Notes: generated from the letters alone by a model not told the origin. Numbered from the stretch's first letter, positions 15,677 through 24,547 are shown. The stretch is 64,000 bases of DNA from Dyella_A ginsengisoli (GCF_044904665.1 NZ_JADIKM010000004.1:263362-327361), one strand, 5' to 3'. Numbers and translations: made by a program.

Positions 15677-17863
15677 TCAGGCGCCGCGTTCGTCCGCACG
15701 GGCGGGGTGGCGGGTGTTCTCGCGCTGCTCCAGCCACGCCACGAAGGCCCCGGCCGGCAGCGGCGGACAGATCAGGTAACCCTGCAGGCCATCGCAGCCC
15801 AGGGTGTCGAGCGTGGCGCGCTGGCTTTCACTTTCCACGCCCTCGGCGATGGTGGTCATACCCAGCCGGCGACCCACATCCACGATGAAGCTGGCCAGCG
15901 GGCTGTGCGCTTCCGGGCGCAGGCCGCAGATGAAAGAGCGGTCGATCTTCAACTCGTGCAGCGGCAGCTGGCTGAGGTAGCTCAGCGAGGAGTAGCCGGT
16001 GCCGAAATCGTCCAGCGCCAGCCGGAAGCCGATGCCCGCCAGCGCATACATGGTCTGCAGTGCCGCCTCGAAGCCCTGCAGCAGGGCGCTCTCGGTGAGT
16101 TCCAGTGTGATGCGGCCGGGCTGCACGCCGGCTTCGCGCACCAGCTTCTCGGTGCGATCGACGAAGTCCGGATGCGCCAGCTGCCAGGGGCTCACGTTGA
16201 CCGCCAGATGCTCGCCGAAGTCCACCCGGTGCGCGTCCCACTCGCGGATGCGCGCGCAGGCCTCGCCGATCACCCACGCGCCGAGCGCATGGATCAGTCC
16301 GGTCTCCTCGGCGATCGGAATGAACACGTCCGGCGCGACATCGCCCAGCGTGGGATGGCGCCAGCGCAGCAGCGCCTCGGCGCCCAGCAGACGGCCGCGA
16401 ATGCTTACCTGCGGCTGGAAATGCAGCTGGAACGAAGTCTCGCTGCCCAGGCTCTCCACCGCCGCGCGCAGGCCGCGCTCCAGCTCCAGGCGCTCGTCGG
16501 CCACACTCTGCATCTCCGGCTCGAACAGGCGCACCGCGTTGCGGCCGGCGGCCTTGGCGCGATACAGCGCGATGTCGGCGCGGCGGATCACGTCGGGCGC
16601 ATCGCCGTCGCGGCCGGAAAAAAGCGCCACACCCACGCTGGCGCCCACCGCCAGCACGTTGCTGTCCACGTTGATCGGCGCGGCGAGTCGGGCGCGCACG
16701 TCCTGGGCGATCTGCTGCGCCTGCGCGCCGGCCTCTTCGACGTCCGCCGGCAGATGCTCCACCACCACCATGAACTCATCGCCGCCGAGCCGGCCCAGCG
16801 CCGCTTCCGCTGGTGCGGCGGCGAGCAGGCGGTCGGCCACCGCTTCGAGCATGCGGTCGCCGACGTGGTGGCCGAGCGCATCGTTGATCGTCTTGAAGTT
16901 GTCCAGGTCGATCACCATCGCCGCGCAGTGGCTGCGCGTGCGCCGGGCGCCGGTGGCGCTCTCGGCGATCATGTCCAGGATACGCAGGCGGTTGGGCAGG
17001 CCGGTGAGCGCGTCGTGGTAGGCGAGGTGGCGCAGGCTCAGTTCGGCCTGTTCGCGCGTGCTGGCCTCGGCGCGCAGGCGGCGCGTGGTCTGCTCCAGCT
17101 GCAGCGTGCGCTGGTGCAGCTGGCTGGCCATCGACAGGCCCATCAGCAGCACGAACGGCAGGAACGAGAACGCATCCACGTACGGGTAGGGCATGCCCAT
17201 CAGGTCGATCACGATGTCGCCCCACAACAGCGCGGAGAACTGCACGGCCAGGCACAGTCCCAGCAGCATGGCGGGGAGGCGGTCGCCACGGCGGAACTGC
17301 AGCGCCACCATCGCCAGCGCCCAGGCGAAGGCCAGATAAGTGAGCAGATGGAAGGTCCAGCCCAGCGGCGAGGGGATGCCGTTGAGCTTGGTCACCCATT
17401 CGCCCCACGGCAGTTCGGATGTCTGCATGCCACTGATGCGCGAATAGAACATCGTGCCGGGCGAAAACTGGTTGACCAGCAAAAAGGCGACACACACCGC
17501 GGTGATGATGGCCAGCGTCCGCCGCCGCAGCGGCCGGCCGGTGTAGCAACCGACGAAGGTGAAGAAGAACGGAAACGACAGCGCCGCCGCCATGCACATG
17601 GCGCGCAGCATCTCCACCGCGTGGAGCTGTGTCTGCGCCAGCCCGAACAGCGCGTTGAAAAAGGCGAGCCCGGCAATGCACAGGCACAGCATCGCGTAGG
17701 AGAGATAGAGCTGGTCGCGCTGCTGGCGAAGGCCGATCAGGATGAACTGGATGCTGGACGTGACCGCGATGCACGCCGTGGCCACCAGCGCGGCCGTGTA
17801 GTAACCGAATACCGCGTGTGCTGCAGCTTCCCCCATACCCGATACGTCCCCGGTTGTTACCAT
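15677..17863 (-). CDS. Membrane GGDEF-EAL protein
   Basis: A 728-residue cyclic-di-GMP protein. The first ~240 residues form about seven membrane helices, a sensor module of unknown ligand. A coiled coil, then GGDEF (about 290-455) and EAL (about 475-725) follow. The GGDEF loop GRLGGDEFMVVV is intact but there is no RxxD I-site before it. The EAL domain has AEALLRWRHP and DDFGTGYSSLSYL, so it is probably an active phosphodiesterase; the net activity cannot be predicted. I use the first ATG (17863); an ATG at 17836 with GGGGA ten bases ahead is also possible. Confidence 0.92.
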   Translation of the reverse strand: MVTTGDVSGMGEAAAHAVFGYYTAALVATACIAVTSSIQFILIGLRQQRDQLYLSYAMLCLCIAGLAFFNALFGLAQTQLHAVEMLRAMCMAAALSFPFFFTFVGCYTGRPLRRRTLAIITAVCVAFLLVNQFSPGTMFYSRISGMQTSELPWGEWVTKLNGIPSPLGWTFHLLTYLAFAWALAMVALQFRRGDRLPAMLLGLCLAVQFSALLWGDIVIDLMGMPYPYVDAFSFLPFVLLMGLSMASQLHQRTLQLEQTTRRLRAEASTREQAELSLRHLAYHDALTGLPNRLRILDMIAESATGARRTRSHCAAMVIDLDNFKTINDALGHHVGDRMLEAVADRLLAAAPAEAALGRLGGDEFMVVVEHLPADVEEAGAQAQQIAQDVRARLAAPINVDSNVLAVGASVGVALFSGRDGDAPDVIRRADIALYRAKAAGRNAVRLFEPEMQSVADERLELERGLRAAVESLGSETSFQLHFQPQVSIRGRLLGAEALLRWRHPTLGDVAPDVFIPIAEETGLIHALGAWVIGEACARIREWDAHRVDFGEHLAVNVSPWQLAHPDFVDRTEKLVREAGVQPGRITLELTESALLQGFEAALQTMYALAGIGFRLALDDFGTGYSSLSYLSQLPLHELKIDRSFICGLRPEAHSPLASFIVDVGRRLGMTTIAEGVESESQRATLDTLGCDGLQGYLICPPLPAGAFVAWLEQRENTRHPARADERGA

Positions 17864-18057
17864 GGCCGATAGCGCTGCCCCAGTCGCGCCACGATAGCCC
17901 AAGCCACGGGCAAATGCTGCGGCAGCCGCGACGCAGTCATTCCGGCATGTCGCGGCAGGCGCTTCTCCCTGTCTCGACCGCGGCGGCAGCGACTTGAGTG
18001 AACCATCCCGGCCGTGCCGGGTCCCGTGATTTCGGTATTCGCAGAGGTCCCCACATC

Positions 18058-18912
18058 ATGAGCAAGCGTTCTTCCGGCGGCGGCTGGGTCATCGCCGCCA
18101 TCGCACTGCTGGTTATCGCCGGTGCCGCCTACTTCCTCGCGCAGCGCGCGCGCCAGGCCGACACCAAGCCGGCGTCATCGGTTGCACCGGCAGCGTCATC
18201 GCCCGCGCCAGCCAGCACCGCGCCCGCCATCGCACACCCGATCGCGCAGGCCGACAGCGGCCCCACCCCGGCCAGCACGGCGCCGCTGCCGGCCCTGGCC
18301 GACAGCGATGCGAACGTGGCCGACAGCCTGATCGCGCTGGCCAAGGGCGGCGACATCGGGGCATGGCTGGTGCGCCAGTCGATCATCCCGCGCATCGTGG
18401 CCACCGTGGATGCGTTGCCGCATTCGGACATGGGCCGCTTCATCCTGCCGGTGAAGCCGGCCAAGGGCAGCCTGCAGATGGAGCAGGCCAACGGGCAGAG
18501 CGTGATCGGTGCGGCCAACGCGGCGCGCTATGCGCCGTACATGCAGGCGATGGCGGGCGTCGACTCGCAGGCGCTGGTCGACTGGTACGTGCACTACTAC
18601 CCGCTGTTCCAGCAGGCCTACGTGGAGCTGGGCTATCCCAGGGCCTACTTCAACGACCGGCTGATCGCGGTGATCGACCACCTGCTCGCCGCCCCCGAGC
18701 CCACCCAGCCGCTGATCGTGGCGCCGTACAAGCAAGCCTATGCGTTCGCCGATCCGGCGCTGCAGGGGCTGTCGGTGGGGCAGAAGGCGATGGTGCGCAT
18801 CGGCCCGGCCAACGAAGCCGCGGTGAAGGCCAAGCTGCGCGACGTGCGCGCCCGCCTCGTTGGCAGCGGTCTGCATGCCGCTCCGGCCGCCGCAACGTCG
18901 GCCGCCAGGTAA
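18058..18912 (+). CDS. DUF3014 membrane-anchored protein
   Basis: A 284-residue protein with one N-terminal membrane helix (about 10-28), a Pro/Ala/Ser-rich periplasmic linker (about 35-80) and a DUF3014 domain. Recognisable blocks are NVADSLIALA, IIPRIVATVDALP, YAPYMQAMAGVDSQALVDWYVHYYPLFQQAYVELGYP, and the C-terminal QKAMVRIGPAN. Function is unknown. AGAGG lies upstream of the start. It is a stand-alone gene, divergent from the GGDEF-EAL gene and convergent with an SDR gene 26 bases away. Confidence 0.88.
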   Translation: MSKRSSGGGWVIAAIALLVIAGAAYFLAQRARQADTKPASSVAPAASSPAPASTAPAIAHPIAQADSGPTPASTAPLPALADSDANVADSLIALAKGGDIGAWLVRQSIIPRIVATVDALPHSDMGRFILPVKPAKGSLQMEQANGQSVIGAANAARYAPYMQAMAGVDSQALVDWYVHYYPLFQQAYVELGYPRAYFNDRLIAVIDHLLAAPEPTQPLIVAPYKQAYAFADPALQGLSVGQKAMVRIGPANEAAVKAKLRDVRARLVGSGLHAAPAAATSAAR

Positions 18913-18938
18913 GCCATCCCCCGGGCGCAGGGATGCGC

Positions 18939-19733
18939 CTACCAGGGAATGTCCGTGCCATCCCACGCGATGAAGCGCCCGCTGTCCGCCGGCGTGGCCC
19001 GCGCGATGACGCCCAGCAACTGTGCAGCGGCGCGCTCGGGCGCGAACAGTTTCTCCGCCGGCACGTTGGCCTGGAACGGCGCCGACAGCGAGGTATCCAC
19101 CGTGCCCGGATGCAGCAGCAGGCAGCAGGCCTTTGGGTTGCGCCGCGCCAGCTCGATGGCGAAGGTTTTCATCAGCTGGTTCTGCGCGGCCTTGGAGGCA
19201 CGGTAGGCATACCAGCCGCCCAGGCGGTTGTCGCCGATCGAGCCCACCCGCGCCGACAGCGACGCGAACACGCACGCACCCGTAAGCAGCGGCAGCAGCG
19301 CCTGCGCCAGCAGGATCGGCGCAAACGCGTTGAGCGCGAACACCCGCTCCAGCGCGGCGCGCCGCACCTGCGTCACCGATTTTTCCGGGCGGATGCCGTC
19401 GCCATGCAGCACGCCGGCCGCGTTGATCACCAGGTCGAGGGTGGGATGTTGCCCGCGCAGGTGCGTCGCCAGATCGGCCAGCGCCTGGTCGTCGGTGAGG
19501 TCGGCATCGATACATTGCAGGCGCTCACCAGCTTCGGCGCGCAGCGCCGCGAGTGCATCGCTGCGCGTGGCCTGCCGCGCCACGGCGGTGATCCGCACCA
19601 CTTGCGGATGCGCCAGCAGCTCGCGCACCAGCGCCAGGCCGATGCCGCGACTGGCGCCGGTCACCAATGCGCGGGCCGGCGCGCGCTGATCGTGCAGCAG
19701 GGGCGCGCGGGTCTCGGTCGGGGAGGGGATCAT
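18939..19733 (-). CDS. Short-chain dehydrogenase/reductase
   Basis: A cytoplasmic NAD(P)-dependent oxidoreductase of 264 residues. The cofactor motif TGASRGIG (about 25-32), NAAG (about 109) and the catalytic YAYRASK are present. The overall pattern, with LHPGTVDTSLSAPF and a C-terminal IARATPADSGRFIAWDG, is that of the C-factor-like SDR group (CsgA type). Substrate unknown. It follows the DUF427 gene by 61 bases on the same strand and could belong to a yidH-blc-DUF427-SDR transcription unit. Confidence 0.88.
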   Translation of the reverse strand: MIPSPTETRAPLLHDQRAPARALVTGASRGIGLALVRELLAHPQVVRITAVARQATRSDALAALRAEAGERLQCIDADLTDDQALADLATHLRGQHPTLDLVINAAGVLHGDGIRPEKSVTQVRRAALERVFALNAFAPILLAQALLPLLTGACVFASLSARVGSIGDNRLGGWYAYRASKAAQNQLMKTFAIELARRNPKACCLLLHPGTVDTSLSAPFQANVPAEKLFAPERAAAQLLGVIARATPADSGRFIAWDGTDIPW

Positions 19734-19794
19734 GAGCAGGCGTCGACGGCGTGGGCGGGATGTGAAGCATGCCCCGATGGATGGAGCCGTGCGG

Positions 19795-20313
19795 CTACCA
19801 GTGGCCGGTGCCGGGCGAGCCCTTCACCGGGCCGACGATCTCGTCGGTGAGCCAGCCGCCGTAGAAGCTTCCCGGTTGCGGTCGAACCCGCTCGCCGGCC
19901 ACCGTGCAGCGCAGCCGTGCCGGATAGAACGACAGCCACCCTGCCATGGATGCAAACGCTGGCGCGGGATCGGGATAGCTCCAGCCCACCGCCTCGAGCC
20001 ATTGGCCATCGTCGTCGCGCACGCTCCAGTAGACGGCGCGGCCCTTCCACTCGCAGTGCGAGCTGCCCGGAGCAGGGCGCAGTCGGTCGAGGTCGATGTC
20101 GTGCGGGGGCAGGTAGAACGTGGGCGGGCTGGCGGTTTCCAGCACGCGCACCGCGCGCGTGGTGTCGGCGATGCAGGCGTTGCCCGCATGCACCGTGACG
20201 TGTCGCGGGTCCTTCGCCAGCCGGGGCGGGCGCGGATAGTCCCACACCGACTCTTGGCCGGGGCCGGGTTCGATGGCGAAGGGCGGACGCGCGCGGCCGG
20301 TCCAGGTCCACAT
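19795..20313 (-). CDS. DUF427 domain protein
   Basis: A 172-residue protein with the DUF427 pattern: HVTVHAGNACIADTTRAVRVLET, PPTFYLPPHDID, SSHCEWKGRAVYWSV and YPDPAPAF, ending with YPARLRCTVAGERV. Members are small beta-rich cytoplasmic proteins of unknown function. The start is 19 bases after the lipocalin stop, so they are very likely co-transcribed. Confidence 0.92.
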   Translation of the reverse strand: MWTWTGRARPPFAIEPGPGQESVWDYPRPPRLAKDPRHVTVHAGNACIADTTRAVRVLETASPPTFYLPPHDIDLDRLRPAPGSSHCEWKGRAVYWSVRDDDGQWLEAVGWSYPDPAPAFASMAGWLSFYPARLRCTVAGERVRPQPGSFYGGWLTDEIVGPVKGSPGTGHW

Positions 20314-20332
20314 GGGGTCATTCCTGCGCAGG

Positions 20333-20863
20333 TCAGTCCAGCGGCGCGGCCATGATCAGGCGATCGACCGGATAGCCGCGTGCGGCGGCACGATCGCGGA
20401 TGGCGCGAAACTGCGTGGCGGGCATCGACGGCTCGCGCGACAGCACCCACAGGTATTTTCGGCTCGGGCTGCCGACCACCGCCCAACGGTAATCCGGGTC
20501 CAGCTCGATCACCCAGTAGTCGGCCCAAACCATTGGCAGCCACGCCAGCCAGCCGGGGGCGAAGCGCACCTTGAGTGCGCCGGAGCCGGCATCGACCCGA
20601 CGCGCCACACCGTCGGAGGCGTCCATGCCTTTCGCCGTGCGGCAGGCGTTGCGCACGGTGAGCGTGCCATCCGGAAGCGGCGTGTAGGTGGCGGTGATGG
20701 TGTCGATGCACTTGCGCTGGAAGAACAGCGGCAGATGCGCGATCTCATGCCACGTGCCGGCGTAGCGGGCGAGGTCCAGCGCGGGCACCGGCCGGTTCGG
20801 CAGCGGCTCGGCGGCGGTCAGGCCGGCGCTCATGAGCACGGCGAGGATCAGGGGGCGAATCAT
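20333..20863 (-). CDS. blc: Lipocalin Blc-like protein
   Basis: Binds a fatty acid, lysophospholipid or similar ligand in the periplasm. A signal peptide (ILAVLMSAGLTAAEP) precedes the lipocalin domain: RYAGTWHEIAHLPLFFQ with the invariant GxW, the strand DYWVIELDPDYRWAVVG, and the C-terminal SRKYLWVLSREP. There is no lipobox Cys, so unlike E. coli Blc it would be soluble rather than outer-membrane anchored. ATG at 20863 with AAGGAG at proper spacing is chosen over one two codons upstream. Its neighbours are yidH and DUF427. Confidence 0.93.
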   Translation of the reverse strand: MIRPLILAVLMSAGLTAAEPLPNRPVPALDLARYAGTWHEIAHLPLFFQRKCIDTITATYTPLPDGTLTVRNACRTAKGMDASDGVARRVDAGSGALKVRFAPGWLAWLPMVWADYWVIELDPDYRWAVVGSPSRKYLWVLSREPSMPATQFRAIRDRAAARGYPVDRLIMAAPLD

Positions 20864-20892
20864 GGGCATGCTCCTTGGCGGATGGGTGATGC

Positions 20893-21276
20893 TCAGCCCA
20901 GCGCCACCACCTGCTGCGCCACGTAGACCACCAGGAACACCGCCATGGCGATCAGCATGCCCGACAGCGCCCGCTCCATTCCCGCGTTGCGGTAAAGCTC
21001 GGTGCCTTCGCGGTCGATCGCGGCGCGGTTGCGATGAAAGCTCAGGGTTGCCAGCAGCACCAGCAGCGCGCCAAACGCCAGCAGTGCCAAGCCCAGCCAC
21101 TCCGAGGCGCGCACGTGCAGTTTCGGCATCGTGGCGCCCATCGCGTGGCTCGCATAGGCCAGGAAGATGTCGAACCGCTCCAGCAGGAAGCCGAACGCCA
21201 TCACCGTGATCGCCGTGCGCACCCACGCCAGGTAGGTGCGTTCGTTGGCGGCGTGATCGCTGAAGCGAGGGATCAT
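20893..21276 (-). CDS. yidH: DUF202 inner-membrane protein YidH
   Basis: A 127-residue protein with three predicted helices (about 22-42, 60-80, 104-124). The family signature ANERTYLAWVRTA lies just before the first helix and SFHRNRAAIDRE between the second and third. Function unknown. It heads a probable yidH-blc-DUF427 unit, with 29 bases to blc. Confidence 0.92.
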   Translation of the reverse strand: MIPRFSDHAANERTYLAWVRTAITVMAFGFLLERFDIFLAYASHAMGATMPKLHVRASEWLGLALLAFGALLVLLATLSFHRNRAAIDREGTELYRNAGMERALSGMLIAMAVFLVVYVAQQVVALG

Positions 21277-21399
21277 GGGCGCGGCTCCGTGTGCGAGCGG
21301 TCAATCTACCTGCAGCGCGCGTCGCTGCCCAGCGCGGGCCACCGTGCGGCCGCGACGTCGTGCCGCGCTTGACCGCTGGGCAGGGCGGCGTGATTCTGT

Positions 21400-21417
21400 C
21401 TACCTTCCAATAGGTAG
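21400..21417. promoter_or_regulatory. Inverted repeat, probable TetR operator
   Basis: CTACCT-tccaat-AGGTAG is an 18-base inverted repeat with perfect six-base arms, ending nine bases before the bicupin start, so it overlaps the ribosome-binding region. TetR-family regulators commonly bind such short palindromes next to their own operon, and a TetR gene is the second gene here. Autoregulation is inferred. Confidence 0.55.
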
Positions 21418-21426
21418 GCAGCTGAC

Positions 21427-22104
21427 ATGCAACTCCGTTCCGACTGGTCCGAACGCGCCGTCGTCGATTCCTCCGCGATGGATTGGGTGGAATCGCCCTC
21501 CGCCGGCGTCCAGCGCAAGATGCTCGAACGCGACGGCGACGAGGTGGCCCGCGCCACCTCCATCGTGCGCTACGCGCCGGGTTCGCACTTCCCCCGCCAC
21601 GTGCACGAGATGGGCGAGGAGCTGTTCGTGCTGGAGGGCGAGTTCTGCGACGAGAGCGGCCGCTTCGGACCCGGCTCCTACATCCGCAATCCGCCCGGCT
21701 CGGCGCACGCGCCGTGGTCGGACGGCGGCTGCGTGCTGTTCGTGAAGCTGCGCTATTTCGACCCGGTCGATCAGGCGCGCGTGGTGGTGCACACCCGCAA
21801 GGAGCCTTGGCTGCCTGGGCTGGTGCCGGGCCTCACGGTGATGCCGCTGCACGATTTCCGCACCGAGCACACCGCGCTGGTGCGCTGGGCTCCGGGTACG
21901 TATTTCAATCCGCACCGCCACTACGGCGGTGAGGAGATCCTGGTGGTGGACGGCGTATTCGAAGACGAGCACGGCCGCTACCCGGCCGGCAGCTGGCTCC
22001 GCAGTCCGCACATGAGCCAGCACCAGCCCTTCAGCCGCGAGGGCTGCACCATTCTGGTCAAGACCGGCCACCTGATCGCACACACCGAGGACGCCGCCGC
22101 ATGA
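21427..22104 (+). CDS. Bicupin protein, ChrR-like cupin
   Basis: A 225-residue cytoplasmic protein with two cupin folds. The first (about 45-115) has FPRHVHEMGEELFVLEGEF and the second (about 145-210) FNPHRHYGGEEILVVDGVF, each giving the HxH...E metal ligand set. The pattern matches the cupin part of ChrR anti-sigma factors, but the zinc-binding N-terminal domain of ChrR is absent, so it may be an enzyme or a ligand sensor. It overlaps the TetR gene by ATGA and sits behind an inverted repeat. Confidence 0.85.
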   Translation: MQLRSDWSERAVVDSSAMDWVESPSAGVQRKMLERDGDEVARATSIVRYAPGSHFPRHVHEMGEELFVLEGEFCDESGRFGPGSYIRNPPGSAHAPWSDGGCVLFVKLRYFDPVDQARVVVHTRKEPWLPGLVPGLTVMPLHDFRTEHTALVRWAPGTYFNPHRHYGGEEILVVDGVFEDEHGRYPAGSWLRSPHMSQHQPFSREGCTILVKTGHLIAHTEDAAA

Positions 22105-22679
22105 ACCAGACACCGGCAGGGACCGCCGAACGGGTGATGGACGTGGCCGAGGCGCTGATCCAGCAACGCGGCTACGGCGGGTTTTCCTTCGACGACGTGG
22201 CGCAGGCGGTGGGCATCCGCAAGCCCAGCGTGCACCACCACTTCCGCACCAAGGCCGACCTCGTCGCCGCGCTGGCGCGGCGCTACACCGAGCGCTTCGA
22301 GTCCGCACTGGCGGCAATCGACGTGGCCCGGCGCGATCCGCTGGCCCGGCTGAAGGCGTACGTGCAGCTGTTCGCCACCACCTACGCGCAGGACGGCCGC
22401 CTGTGCGTGTGCGGCATGCTCGGTGCCGAGGCGGACGCCTTGCCGGCAGACGTCGCCGATGCCGTCGCCGGCTTCTTCCAGCTCAACCTCACCTGGCTCA
22501 CCGCCGCCTTCCGTGATGCGCAGCGCAGCGGGCAGGTGGCCACCGGACAACGCGCGGCCAATCTTGCCGAGCTGATGCTGTCGGCGCTGGAAGGCGCAAT
22601 GGTGGTGGGGCGCGGTGGTCGCTCCGGCGCCGGCCCCACGGCTGTGGGGAAGAACCTGCTGGCCAGCCTCGCCGCGTAG
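22101..22679 (+). CDS. TetR/AcrR-family regulator
   Basis: A 192-residue repressor. The N-terminal helix-turn-helix is clear, RGYGGFSFDDVAQAVGIRKPSVHHHFRTKADLVAAL. The C-terminal ligand domain contains a CVCGMLGAEADALP stretch seen in the TetR_C group that senses electrophiles or small organics through cysteines, which is inference here. Translation is coupled to the bicupin gene by an ATGA overlap. The inverted repeat at 21400 is the likely binding site. Confidence 0.92.
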   Translation: MNQTPAGTAERVMDVAEALIQQRGYGGFSFDDVAQAVGIRKPSVHHHFRTKADLVAALARRYTERFESALAAIDVARRDPLARLKAYVQLFATTYAQDGRLCVCGMLGAEADALPADVADAVAGFFQLNLTWLTAAFRDAQRSGQVATGQRAANLAELMLSALEGAMVVGRGGRSGAGPTAVGKNLLASLAA

Positions 22680-22702
22680 TGCAACTCGCCTAAAGCTTCA
22701 CC

Positions 22703-22777
22703 TGTAGGAGCGCGCTTGCGCGCGATGCTCTACTCCGTGACGTGACTGAGAGCATCGCGCGCAAGCGCGCTCCTGCA
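22703..22777. repeat. Inverted REP pair (GTAG type)
   Basis: Two 29-base elements beginning TGTAGGAGCGCGCTTGCG (22703-22731) and its inverse (22749-22777) face each other across a 17-base spacer with a single mismatch. Each half is itself a small hairpin. The same element recurs near 60.9 kb. GTAG-headed REP sequences of this kind are mobilised by RAYT transposases in Xanthomonadales; none is in this window. Confidence 0.85.
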
Positions 22778-22805
22778 GTGCAACGTCGGGACCCTTCGCG
22801 AGCCT

Positions 22806-22841
22806 CAAGAAAAAGCGGCGACGGATCGCTCCGTCGCCGCT
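22806..22841 (-). terminator. Intrinsic terminator of the SPFH operon
   Basis: On the minus strand AGCGGCGACGGA pairs perfectly with TCCGTCGCCGCT around a four-base loop and is followed by TTTTTCTT. It lies 15 bases after the SPFH gene stop. This is a textbook rho-independent terminator. Confidence 0.9.
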
Positions 22842-22855
22842 CCCATATCACTTGC

Positions 22856-23737
22856 TCACTTCGCTTCCGGCAACTGGATCAGCGGCACCGAGCCGCCGCC
22901 GGTGTACATCGGCAGCTGGCCGTTCCACTTTTCCACTGCGGTCATGTGGATGATGTCCGGGTTGGCGCGCAGCGCGTCGCCCTTGACGCGGATCGCCTGC
23001 GCCTCGGCCTCGGCGATGGTCAGCTGCGCCTTGGCCTTGCCTTCGGCCATCGCCACTTCCTTGGCCGCCTCGGCCTGCGCCTGGGCGATCTCGTTCTTGC
23101 GCTGCTCGGCCATCTGCGTGGCCTGGATCTTGGCGTTGATCGACTGCACCACCGTCGCCGGCAGGCGCAGTTCGCCGATCCAGTAGATCTTCTCGATCAC
23201 GATGCCGGTCGGCCCCACCTGCTGGCTCACGTCGTCCTGCACGGACTGGATCAGCGAGGCCTTGCCGCGACCATAGACCGACTCGATGCCCAGCGAGCTG
23301 GACTCCTTCACCAGCGAGTCGCGCACCATGTTGCGCAGGTAGATGTCGGTGATCTCGTTCACCCCCTTGCGGTACTTCTGGAAGATCGTGGTCACCTTGT
23401 CCGGATTGATGTGGTAGGTGATGCCCACGTCCGCGTTCACCGAGAGCCCCTCCACGGTCTGGAAGGTCAGCGACTCGTCGTTGGGCGAGCCCTCGGTGGG
23501 ACTGCGGGTCCAGGTGTAGTTCTGGGTGAAGGTGGGGAAGGTGTACAGGTCGTAGCCCCAGCCCACCCAGTAGCGGCCCGGCTGCAGCTCCTGCAGCGAG
23601 CCCTTGCCGTCGCCGTACAGCTTGAACTTCACGCCGACGTTGCCGGCCGGCACCTTGCTGCACTGGGTCAGCGACAGCGCAGCCAGCGCGAGCACGAACA
23701 GGCCCACCAAAGTGCGGGCGGAAAAAATGGATTTCAT
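22856..23737 (-). CDS. SPFH/prohibitin-family membrane protein
   Basis: A 293-residue protein with an N-terminal membrane anchor or signal (about 8-24) followed by Cys26 in LTQCSK, an imperfect lipobox. The SPFH domain spans about 30-210, with YHINPDKVTTIFQKYRKGVNEI and a later GIVIEKIYWIG, and is followed by an Ala/Glu/Lys-rich coiled coil (about 210-265) with EAAKEVAMAEGKAKAQ. SPFH proteins form ring assemblies that scaffold membrane complexes. It is downstream of, and 11 bases from, a tiny membrane protein gene, and is closed by a terminator. AAGGA precedes the ATG. Confidence 0.9.
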   Translation of the reverse strand: MKSIFSARTLVGLFVLALAALSLTQCSKVPAGNVGVKFKLYGDGKGSLQELQPGRYWVGWGYDLYTFPTFTQNYTWTRSPTEGSPNDESLTFQTVEGLSVNADVGITYHINPDKVTTIFQKYRKGVNEITDIYLRNMVRDSLVKESSSLGIESVYGRGKASLIQSVQDDVSQQVGPTGIVIEKIYWIGELRLPATVVQSINAKIQATQMAEQRKNEIAQAQAEAAKEVAMAEGKAKAQLTIAEAEAQAIRVKGDALRANPDIIHMTAVEKWNGQLPMYTGGGSVPLIQLPEAK

Positions 23738-23748
23738 GTTGGCTTTCC

Positions 23749-23937
23749 TTAGTTGAATGGACGTCCAAACAGTCGCCAGGCCCAGACGAGCAGGGCGACC
23801 AGAAAAATCAGGCCCGCCGCGACCGCCAGCGTGCTGGCGGCCGAGATCAGCCACGGGCCGAGCAGGCCCAGGTAAAGCGCCACGCAGGCGGCGAACAGCC
23901 ACAGGCTGGCGCGGCGGTGACGCGGTTGCGGTTGCAT
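23749..23937 (-). CDS. Small two-helix membrane protein
   Basis: A 62-residue protein with a basic N-terminus (QPQPRHRRAS) and two hydrophobic helices (about 12-32 and 36-56). I do not recognise a family. Support comes from a good ribosome-binding site (GGGGAG), the hydrophobic pattern, and position 11 bases before the SPFH gene, which suggests co-transcription and perhaps a shared complex, as small partners often accompany SPFH proteins (NfeD type). It is shorter than NfeD and lacks its OB domain. Confidence 0.72.
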   Translation of the reverse strand: MQPQPRHRRASLWLFAACVALYLGLLGPWLISAASTLAVAAGLIFLVALLVWAWRLFGRPFN

Positions 23938-24547
23938 TGGAGGTTCTCCCCTGGTGATGAGGCGCGCGCTGTCGCGGGTGCTGGCAACGCGCGCGATGAA
24001 GCCGCCGGCGGCGGCAAGGCGCTGCGGCATGAATCGGTGGCGGTCTCGCGGGAATGCGCTGCAGTCGCCCACCCGATGCCAAGGCATCGGCGCGCTGTGC
24101 AGGCGGTTCGAGGGGGCGGCCGTCGTCCGGATCAGGCCAGTGCTGGCCGGTGGACGCGACTCACGACGCGAAAGGCGTCAGTGCGTTGGCGGAACGTCGG
24201 TCAGCGTGGCAAACAGCCCACTGGCGAAGATGGCCCAACGCGGATTGGAGGTGGTCATGGTCGTGTGTGAATCGAAGGATTCGACCCGGCGAATTCTACG
24301 CCTGTCCGATGTGCAGTTAAAGCAAAATCGGTGGTGTTACGAAGTAACGTGAGGCGTTGTGCTGCAACGCTTTGCGGGGTGCTTTCGAAGCGTCGAGGCG
24401 ATGCGCCATCGCGTGGTTTCACCCCGTGAATTCTGGCTCCAATGTTCACCGCCATCGACGTCACACCCAGCCTCTGCCCAGCGCACATCGCCCGGCGCTT
24501 GCGGCGGCATTGTCTGCTACCGTCTCGCGGCGCAAGGAGAGCCGGTC
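23938..24547. other. Gene-less stretch with lower GC
   Basis: About 610 bases between the minus-strand SPFH operon and a tiny plus-strand gene. Open frames here have no family resemblance and no good starts. The part around 24280-24360 is AT-richer than its surroundings and contains GTTACgaaGTAAC, a small hairpin. It probably holds promoters for both sides. Confidence 0.5.

Noticed and set aside
24255..24340. A GATTCGACCC stretch resembling a tRNA T-arm
   Set aside because: No matching acceptor, D-arm or anticodon arm can be drawn around it.
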